Shown here piece after piece: positions 32,221 through 45,348 of a stretch of DNA of 64,000 nt. Both the position numbers and the translations under genes were made by a program. The notes below the pieces were generated by a model. It ran no database searches. It saw only the letters and a list, made by a program, of their open reading frames with translations, and was not told where the DNA came from. Numbering within the stretch: the stretch's first letter is position 1; the number at the start of each line of letters is the position of its first letter. The stretch is from Syncephalastrum monosporum B8922 (lineage: Eukaryota; Mucoromycota; Mucoromycetes; Mucorales; Syncephalastraceae). The stretch is from contig JNEN01001257.1 of NCBI GenBank assembly GCA_000697355.1, positions 1-64,000 of the forward strand, given 5' to 3'.

Positions 32221-35200
32221 TTATATGAACGGTGCCCAGCCTATTACAATGCTAGTGAGACACGGAAGCACTTGTGTTTACTTGTTCTTACCAACAAACA
32301 TCTGTGCTAGATTGGTATCGTCGGAGGCTGCGGCGATAAGGGAGGCTACTTCCTGCTTCACAGTTTTATGCGAGCTAATCTTGTTCTGAATCTTGTTGAG
32401 CTCCTTCTTCGCTGTCGCTTGGAGTTGTTCCTCGGTGTTTATGCGCTGACGAGAATGCCATTCGGAGATAGGATCATACACGAGCGTTTCGAAAACGCTC
32501 AAGAGCTGGCCTCTATGAAGTCGAAGCACGTCCAAGGTCACCTGACACGACTTTGTATAGAGACCTTCACGTTCATTTGATGAGAAGAATATACATGCGA
32601 CTGTATATTTTCTGGCGTATCACATACCTTCGTATCCCAGAGGTCCCATAGCACCCACCAAATTGTGGGTCAGCCTGAAAGGAACTATTTCTGGGACGCC
32701 GAGATGTTTTCCCTGAAAATCACGTTTAATCATAAACTGGTATCAGCAGAGCTTGGCTCACCTTATCGAAAAGCATGTTGACATCCACATGGACGCAGTC
32801 TCCTGTTGTTGCATCAAAGAGAATATTTTCGGCATGTCTATCTCCGAGCCTAATGTATGTATGCATAGAATCATAAATAACACATTTTCTTAGGATTGAT
32901 TAAGTTCTTACGCACCCAAGAATGTATCCTACAATGGACATTACAGCGAGCGTCTTTACATAGCGGGACCGGCATACGAACCACTGCGATGGTTCAGGAA
33001 ACTTCTCGAGAAACCAGCGATAGAAGACACTAGGACACCTTTACAGGCATTAAGTACTCGGATAGTACCTTGTCCAATAGCCACACTTACCTTTGCACTA
33101 GCTTTCGAAATATCACGATTTGTTCCTCAGGGGGCCTTTTCTCCAACTGCTGTTTTGCTGTCACGAAGATGGTCTTCAGGCGTATTTTAGTTGGACTTGT
33201 AATATGAGATGCGAGCTGCGGTATTTACCCTTGGTTCAATACCCATTGTTTGCCACATATTGCTCACGATGGCCTTGAGGGGATTGAGGTTGTTCAGCCA
33301 TTCGAGCAGACCCCAATTTTCTCCAAGGGGCAGGACGGCGTAAGTCCGAATATCTAGACCACGGTTAGCATCTGATGCGATGTAGGATATACATGCTTAC
33401 AGAGTTTTCGCTGGCGTGCTTCAGGGTCCTTTTCCAGAAATTTGTTGATCATGAAGCAAAAATCCATCATTCGTGCATCTTTTCGGAGGTCGTCGTTCTT
33501 TTTACATAGAAATGGATACTGGCGGCCGTCACTGCCTTGCAACACAATCTTCTTTGGCTGCTGCAAGGACCGCATAACGCTGACTTGCGGCGCGATGCCT
33601 ATATATTAATATATATATGCATCAATGTTACATTCCCATTCATGTTTAGAGACTTACATCGCACGGTGGGTATATCATCTGCAAAAGGAATGTAGTCTTG
33701 ATCGACCGTCTCTGGTAGCGTGGGTATGAATGCTCTTTGATTCGGGATGGCAATGGATAAGTCTTTCAGTTTCCCAATTTTGGATCTGGGTTCGATGCGC
33801 TGCGAGTTCTCTTGCATATCCATTCGGCTGTATGTCAATTCGTGAATACCGCTGCAGAATTCCTCGGCATCCTTAAGACACAGAACATGTGAGTACGAGA
33901 TCCCTTGGCTCGCACATCAGTATCTTAATTACGTGAATAATCTTGGACATGTACGACGTATCCTGACTCGACTTGACACGGTTGAGAATAGCATTTGCTC
34001 TCCTTCTCATGTTTTCCTGACTGGAATGGCTGGCTGCTTGCAAAGACCAAATAGTAGTTCGCGGATAAGCCGTGAATACTTTGTGGACAATTTCCATCAA
34101 TATGTCGCCCACAACAGCATTTTCATGCGATAGCCATGAAATCACTCGAGGCAAGACATGGAGGAACTAGGGTACTGTATGAGATGACGGTAAGATAGCA
34201 GTATGAGATATTTTTTACCTGATAAGCTGGCATTCCTGGCAATTTTTCCCGAATAATCCTGGTACCGCTGACGAATGCTTCTTCTCGACCTCTACGAAGG
34301 TACTGCATGAGATACAGACTCAACGCTCCTGCATTATCGACTTACTCTTCCATTGGCTTCTGTGCAAGCTGGAACCAAACCGTAAGCAGTCTGGGCATGC
34401 TCTCCAGGTTGTATCGTGATCCGAGGCATAGAGCTTCAGCGTAGCTCTCGATCATCTTCTCTGTCACCTTGATTATGCTAAAGGCATATTAGATTTTTGT
34501 TTGTGTTGCTAAAATGAGCAACTTACTTTGGCATCCTCCATTTTGAGCCGGTACTCTGGCTCCTCTGCTCTAACCAGTTGTCGAGGAACCGTCCCAACAT
34601 GAAGGATATCTTCTCGTATCTATGCATACATGATGAATATCAAATCACTGTCCTGTGCATAAGCTTACGTAGGCCCCTCCTTTGAAGCAGCTCGATAGTG
34701 TGCATAGACACGATTGATATTTGTCTCCGGAAGTCGTTGAAAATATCTGGCTTTTAGTAACAGACCTTTTGCGCTAAGCTTTTGACAGGCGTTCAGGTGC
34801 TTGTAAGCTTCTTCCTGCTTCCCCTTTAGCCAAAGCCATTTTGCTCGTTCGACTGCGACATCTGTGGCACCAAGACGCTCTGCCTTGACTAATGACTCGT
34901 TCGCGGTCTCCATGTACCCTGACTTGCGAGCAAGTTTTGCACGCCGAAGCCAGCTGCTGGCCTCCCATGAGGATGTTTCTCTGACATTATCACTACATGA
35001 TGTGTGAGAGTCTGCCTTTCTTATCTGGTCAGAAAACTTACAGCATTTGGAAAGCGATGATGTGCCGCAACTCAAGCATCATAGACCGAACCTCGTAAGA
35101 AGGCGCAAATAAGTCAAGCTGCTGTTCCCACTGGACATGGATCTGGTTCAGTAAATCGAGTCGATCCTCCTTATGTGCGGTTTCGAAAGCTATCTGATAG

Positions 35201-38200
35201 TCCTCAAGGTCCTGTAGGATCTGGAGTCGCAGCACGGATTTATAGCAGCGACGGTACGAGTCTGTACCAAAGTTGGCGAGCTCCATGCTTTGGTCCTGCC
35301 TTGCTTCATTGATTTGAGAAAACGCATCCGAATACTGGCCTTTACGTATGTGTAGCATGGCCTTGGCCAGTCGGACACTAAAGACATCTTCCGATGGTTC
35401 AGTCAACGCGTGCTCGAGACGATCCCACGCTCCAATATAGAGGAGAGATTCTTGGGTGTAGGCGTTCAAACGAGACTTTATCTTTGGGTGGCCGGCGTAG
35501 TTATCGCGTAATAGCTGGGCCTGTGCATACATGCCAACTACGAAGTTGCACTATCAGAGCTTTCCCTCCTCGCTGATAGCTTTTTAATACACTTACCATA
35601 ATCACCGAGCACATTGTAACACTGAAATAATCCATTAATGGCTTCCTTTGGGTCATCCCATCGTTGTATATCTTCGTAAAAGGCCTTGGCATCATTCCAA
35701 TGGTCCCCAGACACGAGCTTAGAGACCGTTTCCTGGACACTGAGAGGTTGGCTGTAAAACTCAAAGATGGCTTCCATACTGTCAGAGTCATCCATGTGGG
35801 GGTATATCTGCCGTAGCATATCCAGATCTTCTTTTCGGATGGCATCCTCTCGATCCTTGTATGATCTAATGTGCATTTCCATGTGCATCAATGCTTGAGC
35901 ATACGCTTGTGAGAGATAGGAAGCAGCCGCCATCTTGTCATTCGGAAACGTATTTAAAAAACCACGGTATGATTCGACCGCTGTAGAGAGCACACCTTTC
36001 ACCGAGCGCTGAACTTGTCGAATCCATTTGCGGCAGTATTCCGTGACGGAAACAACGGTCTAGGGGCTACAGATGAGATTACATATTTCACATTGCACGA
36101 AAACGTACCTGTAAAGAAAGCTGGCGTAAAGTCTCGTTGACCATATCTGGACGCGAGTTGATCTCCAGAACCGACTCAACTTCGAGTGTGATACTTTTCC
36201 TGTCTTCAGGACTACCCATGAAAAGGACATGAGATACCATATAAGGAAGCAGCCAGGACGTGACGGTAGTATTGCCTGATATAACAACAGGGATACAAGC
36301 ATCAAATATGGCTTTGGTTCGTCCTTCCATAGCTGCCTGTAGTTGAAAGTACCACGTTTGGACCCAAGCCTGAAAATCGGATGTGGTAGGATAGATGGGT
36401 GACGCTTGTGGGGTGCAGGAGTAAGTAGCTTTGTAGGACGATCGGAGCAACGGTGTGAGCAAGGCTTTCGCAGCAATAGGTACTGCTCTCCATGCTTCAC
36501 GCGCGTCCTGGCCATCTTGGGTTCTTTTCTCCATATTATCCGAGAAGCCACCTAGTTTTAGCAAGGTCTGCATAGTGTACTGTAACCGCTGATGAATGAG
36601 GGTATCGTTGGCGGCGTGGAACGCTGGGATAAGTTGGGCAATGATGAGCTTGAGGATAAATCTCCTTGTTTCGCTGTCGCTGCCGAAGTTGATGATGATC
36701 AGTGTCTCATCCACGGGCTCCACATTGCACCGGCTCGGATCAACTGCGCCAAGCATGCCCAAGCAAATAGCTGCTTCGCGATGGATTCTCTGGTCTATAT
36801 TCCGCCTTGATAGGAGCAGTAGAGTCGATATGAGGCCGGACTGATGTTGAAGAATGGCTTCATGCAACGGTCCATGATTTTCAAGGACCGTCTTTAGGTG
36901 GTCTAGAGCAAGCGATGTGGAGGCCACGTCGTAACTTTTGGCTTGAGTGAGAAAGTGCGTCACAATATCTTCGGGTTGAAGCATTTGCTGTTTCTCGTCC
37001 GCGAATACTTTCAGGCTTCTGAGGTCGTCAAAATCTGGGATCACCGGAAGCATGTAAGGAGTAATACGGTCTGCATCACATCGGCGAATCATATCCCATA
37101 TGACATCTGATATGCGCATGCGACCTCGTGCGTCAAAGAGGGTGTAAAGATCAAGTAAAGCAACAAGGATGGGACTAAAGTGGTTGTATAAGTCGTCCGG
37201 GTGGAGTTCTTGGATAAGACGGTCCCATAGCATAAAAGCATCGGCGTGCAAACCAGGAATCTCTCCCACCGTGCTGATCAGGGCCATGAACTATCAAGTG
37301 GCAATCATTAGCAAAAACACATTGCACAGGGTCTTAATTCGCTTACTCTGGGTGCGTGATCTTTTGTCTTTGTTCCCAAGATGCCCATGACTTCATTCAA
37401 GGCCTTGAGGGCATTCGCAGATGCACGTCCACTTCGCCCTCGGCGCTTTTCATACAGATAATCATCCACCTCGTGCAAGAAGGCAAGCACAATAGTGGAC
37501 ATGTATTCAGGCAAGGCGGTAGGAACCAGATCACCGCATGATTTGATGACCATCTCCAACGCATTTTGGGACTATACGACCATAGTGAGTGTCAGAGTTG
37601 CCACGTTCTTTTAGCTTGTGCTTTACCTTCGCTCGGATGTGAGGGATACCCAAATGCATGGCCAGCTGTGCGCTTATTTTGGTACGGTGTGATCGGAGTA
37701 GCTCAGCAGGCGCCTCCTCGCTGTGGTATACGTCCCTGAGCTTTTCGAATCCATTTTGAGATACTGCAGTGTCGCTTGTCAGTAGCAAGTCAACGAGAAT
37801 AAAAACGATGCCCGAGTCCACCAGTTCACGTCTGTCAGTCTGGAGATAACTTGTCATGGCCATCTCCAGGTGATTATCGGGTTGCCTAAAGGCGTACGGA
37901 ATGGCGTACTGTAATTCACTTTGCAAGAGACTCTTGATATCCAAGCCGTAGAACCCAGCCAATCTGTCAGATACACGCATATTGATGCCTAGGTATTTGG
38001 TCACAATCTCGGTGACGGGCTGTTCTTTTCCAGCCAGGAGTAGACTTGGCTGTAACTGCAGCTCATTGGAAAGAATTTGCAGCTAGTTTGTTTGGAAATT
38101 AGCAAAAAAATAAAACATCTGTGAATGAACTAGCAATAATGTACCTGATCAAGGGCAGTATCTGCTAGTGGCGGATCGTTATCAAGGGTTGATAATAGGC

Positions 38201-39644
38201 CTGGTATCAGATCCATAAGGGGGTTCCATACCTATATATTTTGAGGTTCATTAAATGTTGGTATGTTGGATATGACTTACTTTGACGATCTCTTTAGGAT
38301 AATGCTGTGTGCCTTGTTCGTCGGATGTACTATAGCAAGATAAGTAATCCGGATCATAATCAATCGTTGACTTACTTCGTAAGCTGAGATATATCCATGC
38401 TCTCATACGCTATACTGGTGTCCATATCCTTATAAATCAGATGTTAAAACGGACTGTTACTGCTTGAACTATTTCCTTACCGCGGACTTTGCGTTTTCAA
38501 GTTGGCGCAAAAGTACTTCCGCTTCTGTCGCTAGAACTCGTAGCTGAAATATCTTTGACAGGCCCTTCAAGTAAGCAGAGATCCAGGGGACCTCAACCAT
38601 GTGGACCATTAGAATACATGCTACTTTAAGGACAACTGCCTGCATCATAATTAGATTCACAGCGATGTGCGAGCATTTATATGTACCTGAATGCAATATC
38701 CAGCAACGTCGTTGCTCTTAAATCGAGATAAACTTTCCAGAAGTGAGAGCATGGTATCCGGGTCATTTACTCTCAGTTGAGTAGGGGCGAAGAGTTTAAT
38801 CACGCAGTCTGCCAGCTGGGGTATATGGTTACTAGTATGGCATTAGTTAGTAGTGTTTTTCATGCTTGTATCTCACCGTAGCATACAAGGTGGAGGTGGC
38901 GCAGGAGGCTTGTATGACACGCAATAAGCAGCAGAGGTATTGCTCGGCTTGATGGGAGCTGTGACATATAGTTGATCGGTTGAAATGCCGCCACAAAGCG
39001 ACCAAGGTCTACAACATCGACTTAGCGAGTGGGAATGAGTCGTCATTCTTACGTACGGTAGACAAGGCCGTACAGCCATTGGGATAGCTGATGAGACCTC
39101 CTTCCGAGAGACGGGACAGTGTTCGCCATAAGGAAGTGCCATCCATGAAAACGCCGAGATTTCTGGGTAATTTCTCCACAACGCCGCTAAAGAAGAGCAA
39201 TAGATTTATAATCCCTGCCGCGCTCTCGGGAGTCATTACAGAAGGCTGCTTATGTAGAGTAGATGTATACGGTCTTGGTTTGGAGGGTGAAATCGGAGGT
39301 CCAGGCGTCTTCTCGGCCTTTGCTTTCGCATGAAGTCGCTCTAATATGGATGAGGATGTGTTGCCTTTTATAGCATTATGTGTACCTTCAACTCGCTGAA
39401 GGAAACTGGACACAAGTCGGTTTAGCAACAAGGAGCCGTCGTCATTGCTGCGAAGAACGTCAAGGGCAGGTGAAATCTGTGCTTCGTTGTCGTCTGGATC
39501 GGTTTCTTTAGACAGCGCTTCATCCACCATTTCGCCCAATATCTGGTCAGCTTTGGCGAATTCATTGCGCAATTCTTGATCGATTGAAGAGTAAGATTAT
39601 ATAGAGGTTGGATTCAAGTAAAGAGTACCTTCAGAACCGTCCAT
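32221..39644 (-). CDS. rad3: ATR/Rad3/Mec1 checkpoint kinase
   Basis: A 7.4-kb gene of about two dozen exons, estimated at about 2000 residues (not all junctions were resolved). The start is a 16-nt first exon, 39629-39644 (MDGSE). HEAT-type helical repeats and a FAT region with TPR-like helices fill most of the length. The kinase domain has PKKIVLQGSDG then CKKNDDLRKDARMMDF near 33450-33560, matching ATR rather than ATM or TOR. The catalytic LGDRHAENILFD is near 32815-32850 and the metal-binding HVDVNMLFDKG near 32760-32795. The C-terminal FATC ends NLAQMFVGWAPFI after a 51-nt intron (32241-32291). It phosphorylates checkpoint targets in response to single-stranded DNA. Confidence 0.95.
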
Positions 39645-41189
39645 ATTAGAAAGTAAATCAGCGCGTCGCGTCGCGAAACAAAAAACGCGCTTCTTCTTGT
39701 CAATTTATTTATCACACGAAAGAATTCAAAACTACGATGCATGCACCGTATATTGTACTTTTCGAAGCCTCTGCCAAACCACACTGTTCAGAAGATCTTC
39801 CTAGCCATTCGAAAAAGACTCGCCCACCGAACTGATGGCTCGCTTCTAGTCCATCATATAGAGACCAGTCATCACTCCTTTAGTATATATCACTGGGTAT
39901 GTCGTCGTTCTATCTTCGAAACTATATCTGGTATCTGTGATTGATGCCTGCTAATGTATCGCATTTAAGCCGGCTATGTCTGACTCATGGTAATAGCTGT
40001 AAATCACACGAACCATCAGCGAAAGGAACGGAGCAAGACCACTATACCAGCTGTCGTTTGAGAACATTGTATCACGCTCACTCAGCTGGCTGGCATATGC
40101 TATACCGAATGATTGAATGGCACAACACGGCAGCGTCGTAAGAGTGCGTTTTCTTTTATCTCCAGGCGCAATTAGAGTGCAGACGACGAAGAAAAGATGC
40201 ATACGAAATTCATAATAAATTTGTGGAGAAGGCAGGCCCGATTGGGGTTCTTTTTTCAAGAACCTCCAATCGGGCCTGAGGAAATTGGCGTCCCAATTTA
40301 GTATTTTTTGTCCCTAGCGGTTCGCTACCGGCTTCGAACCAGAAACCTTCCAAGCGTTGATCAGACGCTCTAGCGCACTGAGCCAGCATCATGCGCCTAT
40401 TTTATCGTAATCATAGCCCATTTCGGCAGTATCCTTCTTAATACAAAAGGTCCTCAAAACCACTTTAGACTTATTTAGACCACTTGCTCTGCTCCATCGC
40501 TTTCTTTCCATCGAAAAAGAAGGTGTCATTCGCTATTGACCTTATACTTTACCCAATAGTACCACACCTTTGTCATTAACCACCACGTCGACTTAATTCC
40601 CACGCACCTCATCCAGCTTAATGGCACAATGGTGGCCTGATCATCCCTAAGACATGCTGCTATTGGTTTTAATGTGCAAATCACCCTTCGCTCTTCGTTC
40701 TCCAATCTCAGTGGAAGCCTCCAATTGCAATACTAGATTAAAGTCTACCGGTATTATGCACATCGTCGAACGGGACGTTGTTATTTGACATAGATTTCTT
40801 TTAACACTAGAATGCGTTGATTTCGTGTAAGAAGCCAACCTTTCCAAGTTTATCTTCCGTCATTAGATTCGCTGCAGTACTAACCCTCTTTCTGTATATT
40901 ATTTGGTATCAATGAATAAGCTCAATCCTGGGGCGAATGGGATTGGAAACAAGTCTGCGAAGATTATACTACGTTTCAAACAACAGCCATTATGATGTAT
41001 ACCTTAATGCCAAAATATTTTTACGTCTCGTTATTAGTACGGCAGGCACACAGTTCGCTCCCAACATGTGCGAAAGAGTACAGTGGCAACTGTATGAAAC
41101 AAGGTTATCTGTGTGGGGCAAGACATCTTTATACATTTAAAAATGAACGGAAAAGAAAATATGGTGGTATCCTATAGATGTGATTTTGT
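39645..41189. other. Intergenic region holding the tRNA-like/hairpin element
   Basis: About 1.5 kb between ATR and TMEM41. Apart from the Pol III-type element at 40192-40400 no gene was seen. The 5' side of ATR has GCGTCGCGTCGCG near 39662-39674. Confidence 0.6.
40192..40400 (-). ncRNA. tRNA-like Pol III promoter plus long hairpin (SINE-like)
   Basis: On the minus strand an A-box-like TGGCTCAGTGCG (40374-40385) and a perfect B-box GGTTCGAAGCC (40330-40340) are spaced as in a tRNA. D-arm and T-arm can be drawn. The putative anticodon loop TCAACGC reads AAC (Val-like) but lacks the invariant U33, and the acceptor stem has no partner, so this is not a working tRNA. Downstream at 40233-40278 is an inverted repeat with ~20-nt arms (CAGGCCCGATTGG...CCAATCGGGCCTG) differing by one inserted base. 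A T4 tract at 40192-40195 could end a Pol III transcript of about 200 nt. No target-site duplication was found. Confidence 0.5.
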
Positions 41190-42406
41190 CTAGAGCTTGT
41201 AATATCTTCTTACAAAGACAGGGACGAGTGCGGCCAGCGCAACCGCCACCAGACAGAGGACGTTGAGGGGTGTCACAAGCTGCAGCTCATCAGATGACGA
41301 CAGTCTATCGAGAGCAGCACCTGCTTGCACGTGGATAAATGAGGGAGGCGCCACGCCTAATAAATAAAAAGCACAAACAAACAAACGTGATGTGAGCATA
41401 AGCTGAATGACGTGGCCGGGTGGTGCCATCATGAGTCGCTTCGGAGCACTCACCAAGAAATGTGGCCCAAAAGAAAGGACCGAGTGGGACTTCTAGGTGG
41501 GGAGCACCCAAATTGATGACCCAATTAGGTGGGAGAGGGAGAACACGCAGCACAAACATGTAATTGAACATGTGTTGTTTGTGATTGACGAGCTGATATG
41601 AAAAATGAATATGGGTTTTTCTCGATGGACAACAGCAAACAAACGAAAAAAAAAAAAGGGGTAATACCTGTTCATTCCATTTTTCGATACGCTCCCCGAT
41701 AAGGCGCATCACCGCCACGGAGCCCAGGCTGGCTGAAATGATAAAGGCCACAGAAGCACCGAGCGCTGAGCAGAGTGCGACTGTGAAAAGAGCAAGCCAG
41801 AAATTGAATAGGGCGCCGCCCAAAATGGAGAGCCACATGGAACCGGGTATGCTGAAGCTTTGCAGGCTATAAAGAGACATGCTGTTTAGAACGATGACGT
41901 ATATGACGTGCTCCATGAAACTCACTAGACATAGGTGATAAAGTAGGTGACATAGACGTTGGTAAAGTGCTGGTCGATATAAACAGAGAGGATGGCATTT
42001 AATCGACGCAGGTCCTCGAGATTTTTGGGGAATTTTAAAGCATCTTGGTCCTCCCTGGTAATTAACGAGACGTAAGAGCCCTGCTTATAGAGAAACCACA
42101 AGAGAAAAGCAAAGCAACTTACGGTCTTACGGCGGGCAGATTGAGCTTTAGCATAGCGAATTCGAGACCAGTAAAGACGACGAGAAGGAGGATAAGAGCG
42201 AAGAGAGACCATGCATAAGACTTGCTCCGCCATAAGCGCCAGGAAGTAGAAGGAGGAGGAGAATCTCCCAGTCTAATCTTGCCTTGCTCTTCTTGGTCGG
42301 GGTCATGCAGCCTTGTGTAGTTAGTTTCTTGCATTATGGGTTGAGAAGAGGAAGAAGAAGCGGTAGAGGGCTGTAAAAGGGGCGAGGTCTCGGCATCGTG
42401 CGGCAT
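41190..42406 (-). CDS. TMEM41-type ER scramblase (VTT/DedA domain)
   Basis: Five exons (42123-42406, 41926-42054, 41668-41866, 41454-41592, 41190-41356) join to 305 residues. A Ser/Pro-rich cytosolic N-terminus and one membrane span precede the VTT domain. Diagnostic blocks are YVYLQSFSIPGSMWLSILGG, ALFTVALCSALGAS, LRVLPLPPNWVINLG and FFWATFLGVAPPSFIHVQAG, matching TMEM41A/B throughout. TMEM41B is an ER phospholipid scramblase needed for autophagosome formation and lipid mobilisation. The intron before the IPGSMW exon keeps a misleading open frame. It shares a 182-bp promoter with the TFIIIC gene. Confidence 0.93.
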
Positions 42407-42588
42407 GGTTGGAATGAGTGTGCTTTATGTAGGTTCGCAAAGTAAAGGAGAAACCGAAACCCGAATTAGGAAAGGCTTCTATTTTTTTTGGACTCTGCCA
42501 AGGACCGACATCATTCGTGCGATTTCTGTCAAAGCCCCCATATTGACAAAATATCAGACACCCGCAGTCCAAGCCCATTGCACTAATT
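42407..42588. promoter_or_regulatory. Bidirectional promoter, TMEM41 and TFIIIC tau95
   Basis: Only 182 bp separate two divergent start codons. The sequence is unremarkable apart from a T9 run near 42482-42490. Confidence 0.6.
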
Positions 42589-44973
42589 ATGGCTGACGAT
42601 CCAGCTGACAATCACACCGCCTCCGTCGGTACACGCCGTTTTCTCTGCGTCGAATACCCTGCGCGTGTTAAGCGTGTCGATCGTGCGATTCGAACGTTGG
42701 GCGGTGAAGACAATCTAGCCGCGGTAACTATAACAATAACCCAAATGACGCCATTAGGCAGCCTTTTCTGAGTGAATCGTTCCAGATTATCAAAAACGCT
42801 TCAAGCACGATCGAACTAAGGCATCGACCGACGGATCCATTCGCGCGCCCGTTGACGGGCGAAGGCGTGAAAGGCGGCCGTATTCTCCTAAAAGTGTCGC
42901 GTCGCAAAGGGTCCGACGCGCCGAGCGATACGCGGGTGGAGGCGCTGGGCACCATCGAGAACTCGTATCGCTTCCGAGGTACGTCCCTTATTCCATCCAC
43001 AAGCTAAATTAGTTTTAGCTACCTTGCTAAATAAAACTGATCGACGTAATGGGCCTTTCCATCCGCAAAAGGCTTAAATGATTTCCAGTACATTGTCCCG
43101 AAAGACGATCCGATGCGTCAGCTCCGCCGAGCTCTCGATCATGGCACCGGTAAAGCATTTCTCTCTCTCTTTCATTTCCACCCATTTTGCTCCCAAAGTA
43201 ACCCTTGATATTCACGACTTTATCAGCCGAAGTGCTTGCCAACTACCGGCTGCCCGAGGAAGATGATCCACAGCGACCCTTTGGAGTTCCAGGCCCCCTC
43301 TTTAGTTCCAGAGATATGCCTATGAACTACCTGTAAGCTGAGCTTCGCTGCTCCAAACTTGCTTATTTACCAATGATGCTCATTTGTGTCAGATACAACC
43401 AACCATTCAGCGTCTCCAAGATCCGTGTCGAACAGCCCGATGGCTCGGTAAGTCAGCTGCCCATCCCCGCACTTTCTTGCTGATGTCATTGATTCACACG
43501 TACTTACTGGTATCATATTTCACAGTTCGCAATCAAGCTAGTTCAACGTCGAGCACAACGTCCGCTCGATATCCATTTTGTTAGCTTCGCCGCCAAAGAG
43601 TACCCCACCGAGCCCCTCGTCAACTATGATGACATGTCAGAGAAAGAAAAAGAGCTGACAAAACGTCTTCAAGAGGTAAACCAATTTATCCCCTGAACAT
43701 GTTTCGAAGCAGGCACTTAACCTCAATCCATCAGCTTCTCGCTGAACGACCCATCTGCACGCGCCGATATATCTTTGCACATATCAATGCTTTTGAGCAG
43801 CGTATTTCAAGAGTGTTTGTATTTTCGCTCAACCTGAATCAGGCACAGGTGACTCATCCCTCATTTTTAGACCACTTGCCTATGTTAGTTATATATTCAA
43901 AGACGGACCTTGGCCTGGTTGCCATGTTCGATTCGGGGTGGATCCTCGTACAGACCCCAAATATCACCTGTAACTGAGCCACATTGCATTGCGCCATGAT
44001 ATTTAAACACTAATTGGTCTTATAATAGATTCCAAGCTGTGAAGACCAGTCATTATACCGGAAGGGTACCTGTTGGGAAGCCAAAGAACAAAGAGAGATC
44101 ACGACCACGTTTTGACCGCAAGCATGAGAACGCCGATTCAGAAAAAAAAAGCCAACTTTTGTATGTGATGCAACTTGACCTGCATTTGATGTACTGACAC
44201 CAGTGCTGTGGCGGTAGACCCGAACAAGAATTCAGTCCTATTCCTATTTTTGACGAAGCCAACTTAAACCTGGAGTACGGCAAGTTTCAATTAATTGATG
44301 TCAAAGATCCAGATGTGTTGCCTGCAATTCATAATCCGAAGTATCTGCGGGAGAAACCAACGGTAGGTTGAAACGTTTCGTGCGTACAGTCAAACTCATC
44401 CTCGAGTTGCAGAGACTCTATGGCTACTTTTACAAGAGTGCTTTCCAGCGAATAGTATCCACCATGGGCAAAAAGGCGCAGGCCTTGGCGGAAGACAAGC
44501 CATATCCCTCGATGCCTGACGCACTTGAGGGTCTGGATGAAGAAGTGGCGAAAGAAAAACAAGCAGAGGAGGAGGCCGCGGAAGAAACACAAGAGCAGCA
44601 GCAGCAAAACCTGGATCAGCAACAACATGTTCAGGAAGAACACGAGCAGCAAGCGAACGATGAGCAAAGTGCATCGACACAGGACAAAGGAAAGCAGCGT
44701 GCCCTTACGACTGGGCTCAGTCATCTCAAAGAACTGGAAGGCAAGTGGTTTGTGTTTCAAACTGTTCTGGTCTGACCCAAGTCTGTAGGTTTGGATGATA
44801 ACATGTTGTATGGTTTGGATGAGTTCGAATTCGACGAGCTGCTTGAAGGCGGTGTCTTGGAAGAAGTTCAAGGCGAAGATAGTAAAAACGACGGAGATAA
44901 GCTCGCAGAAGAGGGCGAAGAGCCTGAAGATCCTATGGAAGTCGGTACCGCTGACGTTGATGCTGACTTATAG
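42589..44973 (+). CDS. TFC1: TFIIIC subunit 5 (tau95/Sfc1/GTF3C5)
   Basis: Twelve exons (42589-42723, 42786-42978, 43072-43149, 43227-43332, 43393-43447, 43526-43675, 43735-43801, 43843-43969, 44029-44160, 44218-44362, 44413-44740, 44789-44973) join to 566 residues. Family blocks: FLCVEYPARVKRVDRAIRTL, LRHRPTDPFARPL, LLAERPICTRR, YIFKDGPWPG and VRFGVDPRTDPKY. The protein binds the A-box side of tRNA promoters as part of TFIIIC, and so recruits TFIIIB and Pol III. The C-terminus is a long Glu/Gln/Asp-rich tail. The intron at 43802-43842 is only 41 nt, and the last intron (44741-44788) uses a GC-AG donor. Confidence 0.93.
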
Positions 44974-45348
44974 AGTCCTAGTTTGCACAATTATAATATC
45001 TTGTTCACTGTATATTGTTTTTGGTTCGTATGTTGCAGAGGCTGCTCGAGAAAGCGGGTCGATGTACGGACGACTGGGGTGAAGGGCAAGGAGGAGGGTA
45101 GGTGAGGGGGAATGGGCGCGGGGAAAGAGAGGAGAAGCCCACATGAACTCACTAATCTGAGTGGGGTCTCTCCTCGTATAAGAAAAGACTGCGGAGGAAG
45201 TATGCATAAAGTTACGCTGGAGCAAAAACAGCCGGGCAGACAACATGGATCATAATAGGAGCGTATATGTATGTATGTATGTATGTATGATGTATATGTT
45301 TGTGCGCTATGTCTATAATATTCATAGAGATAGATAGATAGAGGATAT
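44974..45348. repeat. Convergent 3' gap with tetranucleotide repeats
   Basis: A 375-bp gap between tail-to-tail genes. It contains an (ATGT)n run at about 45264-45289 and a short GATA run near 45327-45342. No gene was seen. Confidence 0.75.

Noticed and set aside
40310..40400. Functional tRNA-Val(AAC)
   Set aside because: The acceptor stem does not pair and position 33 is C instead of U.
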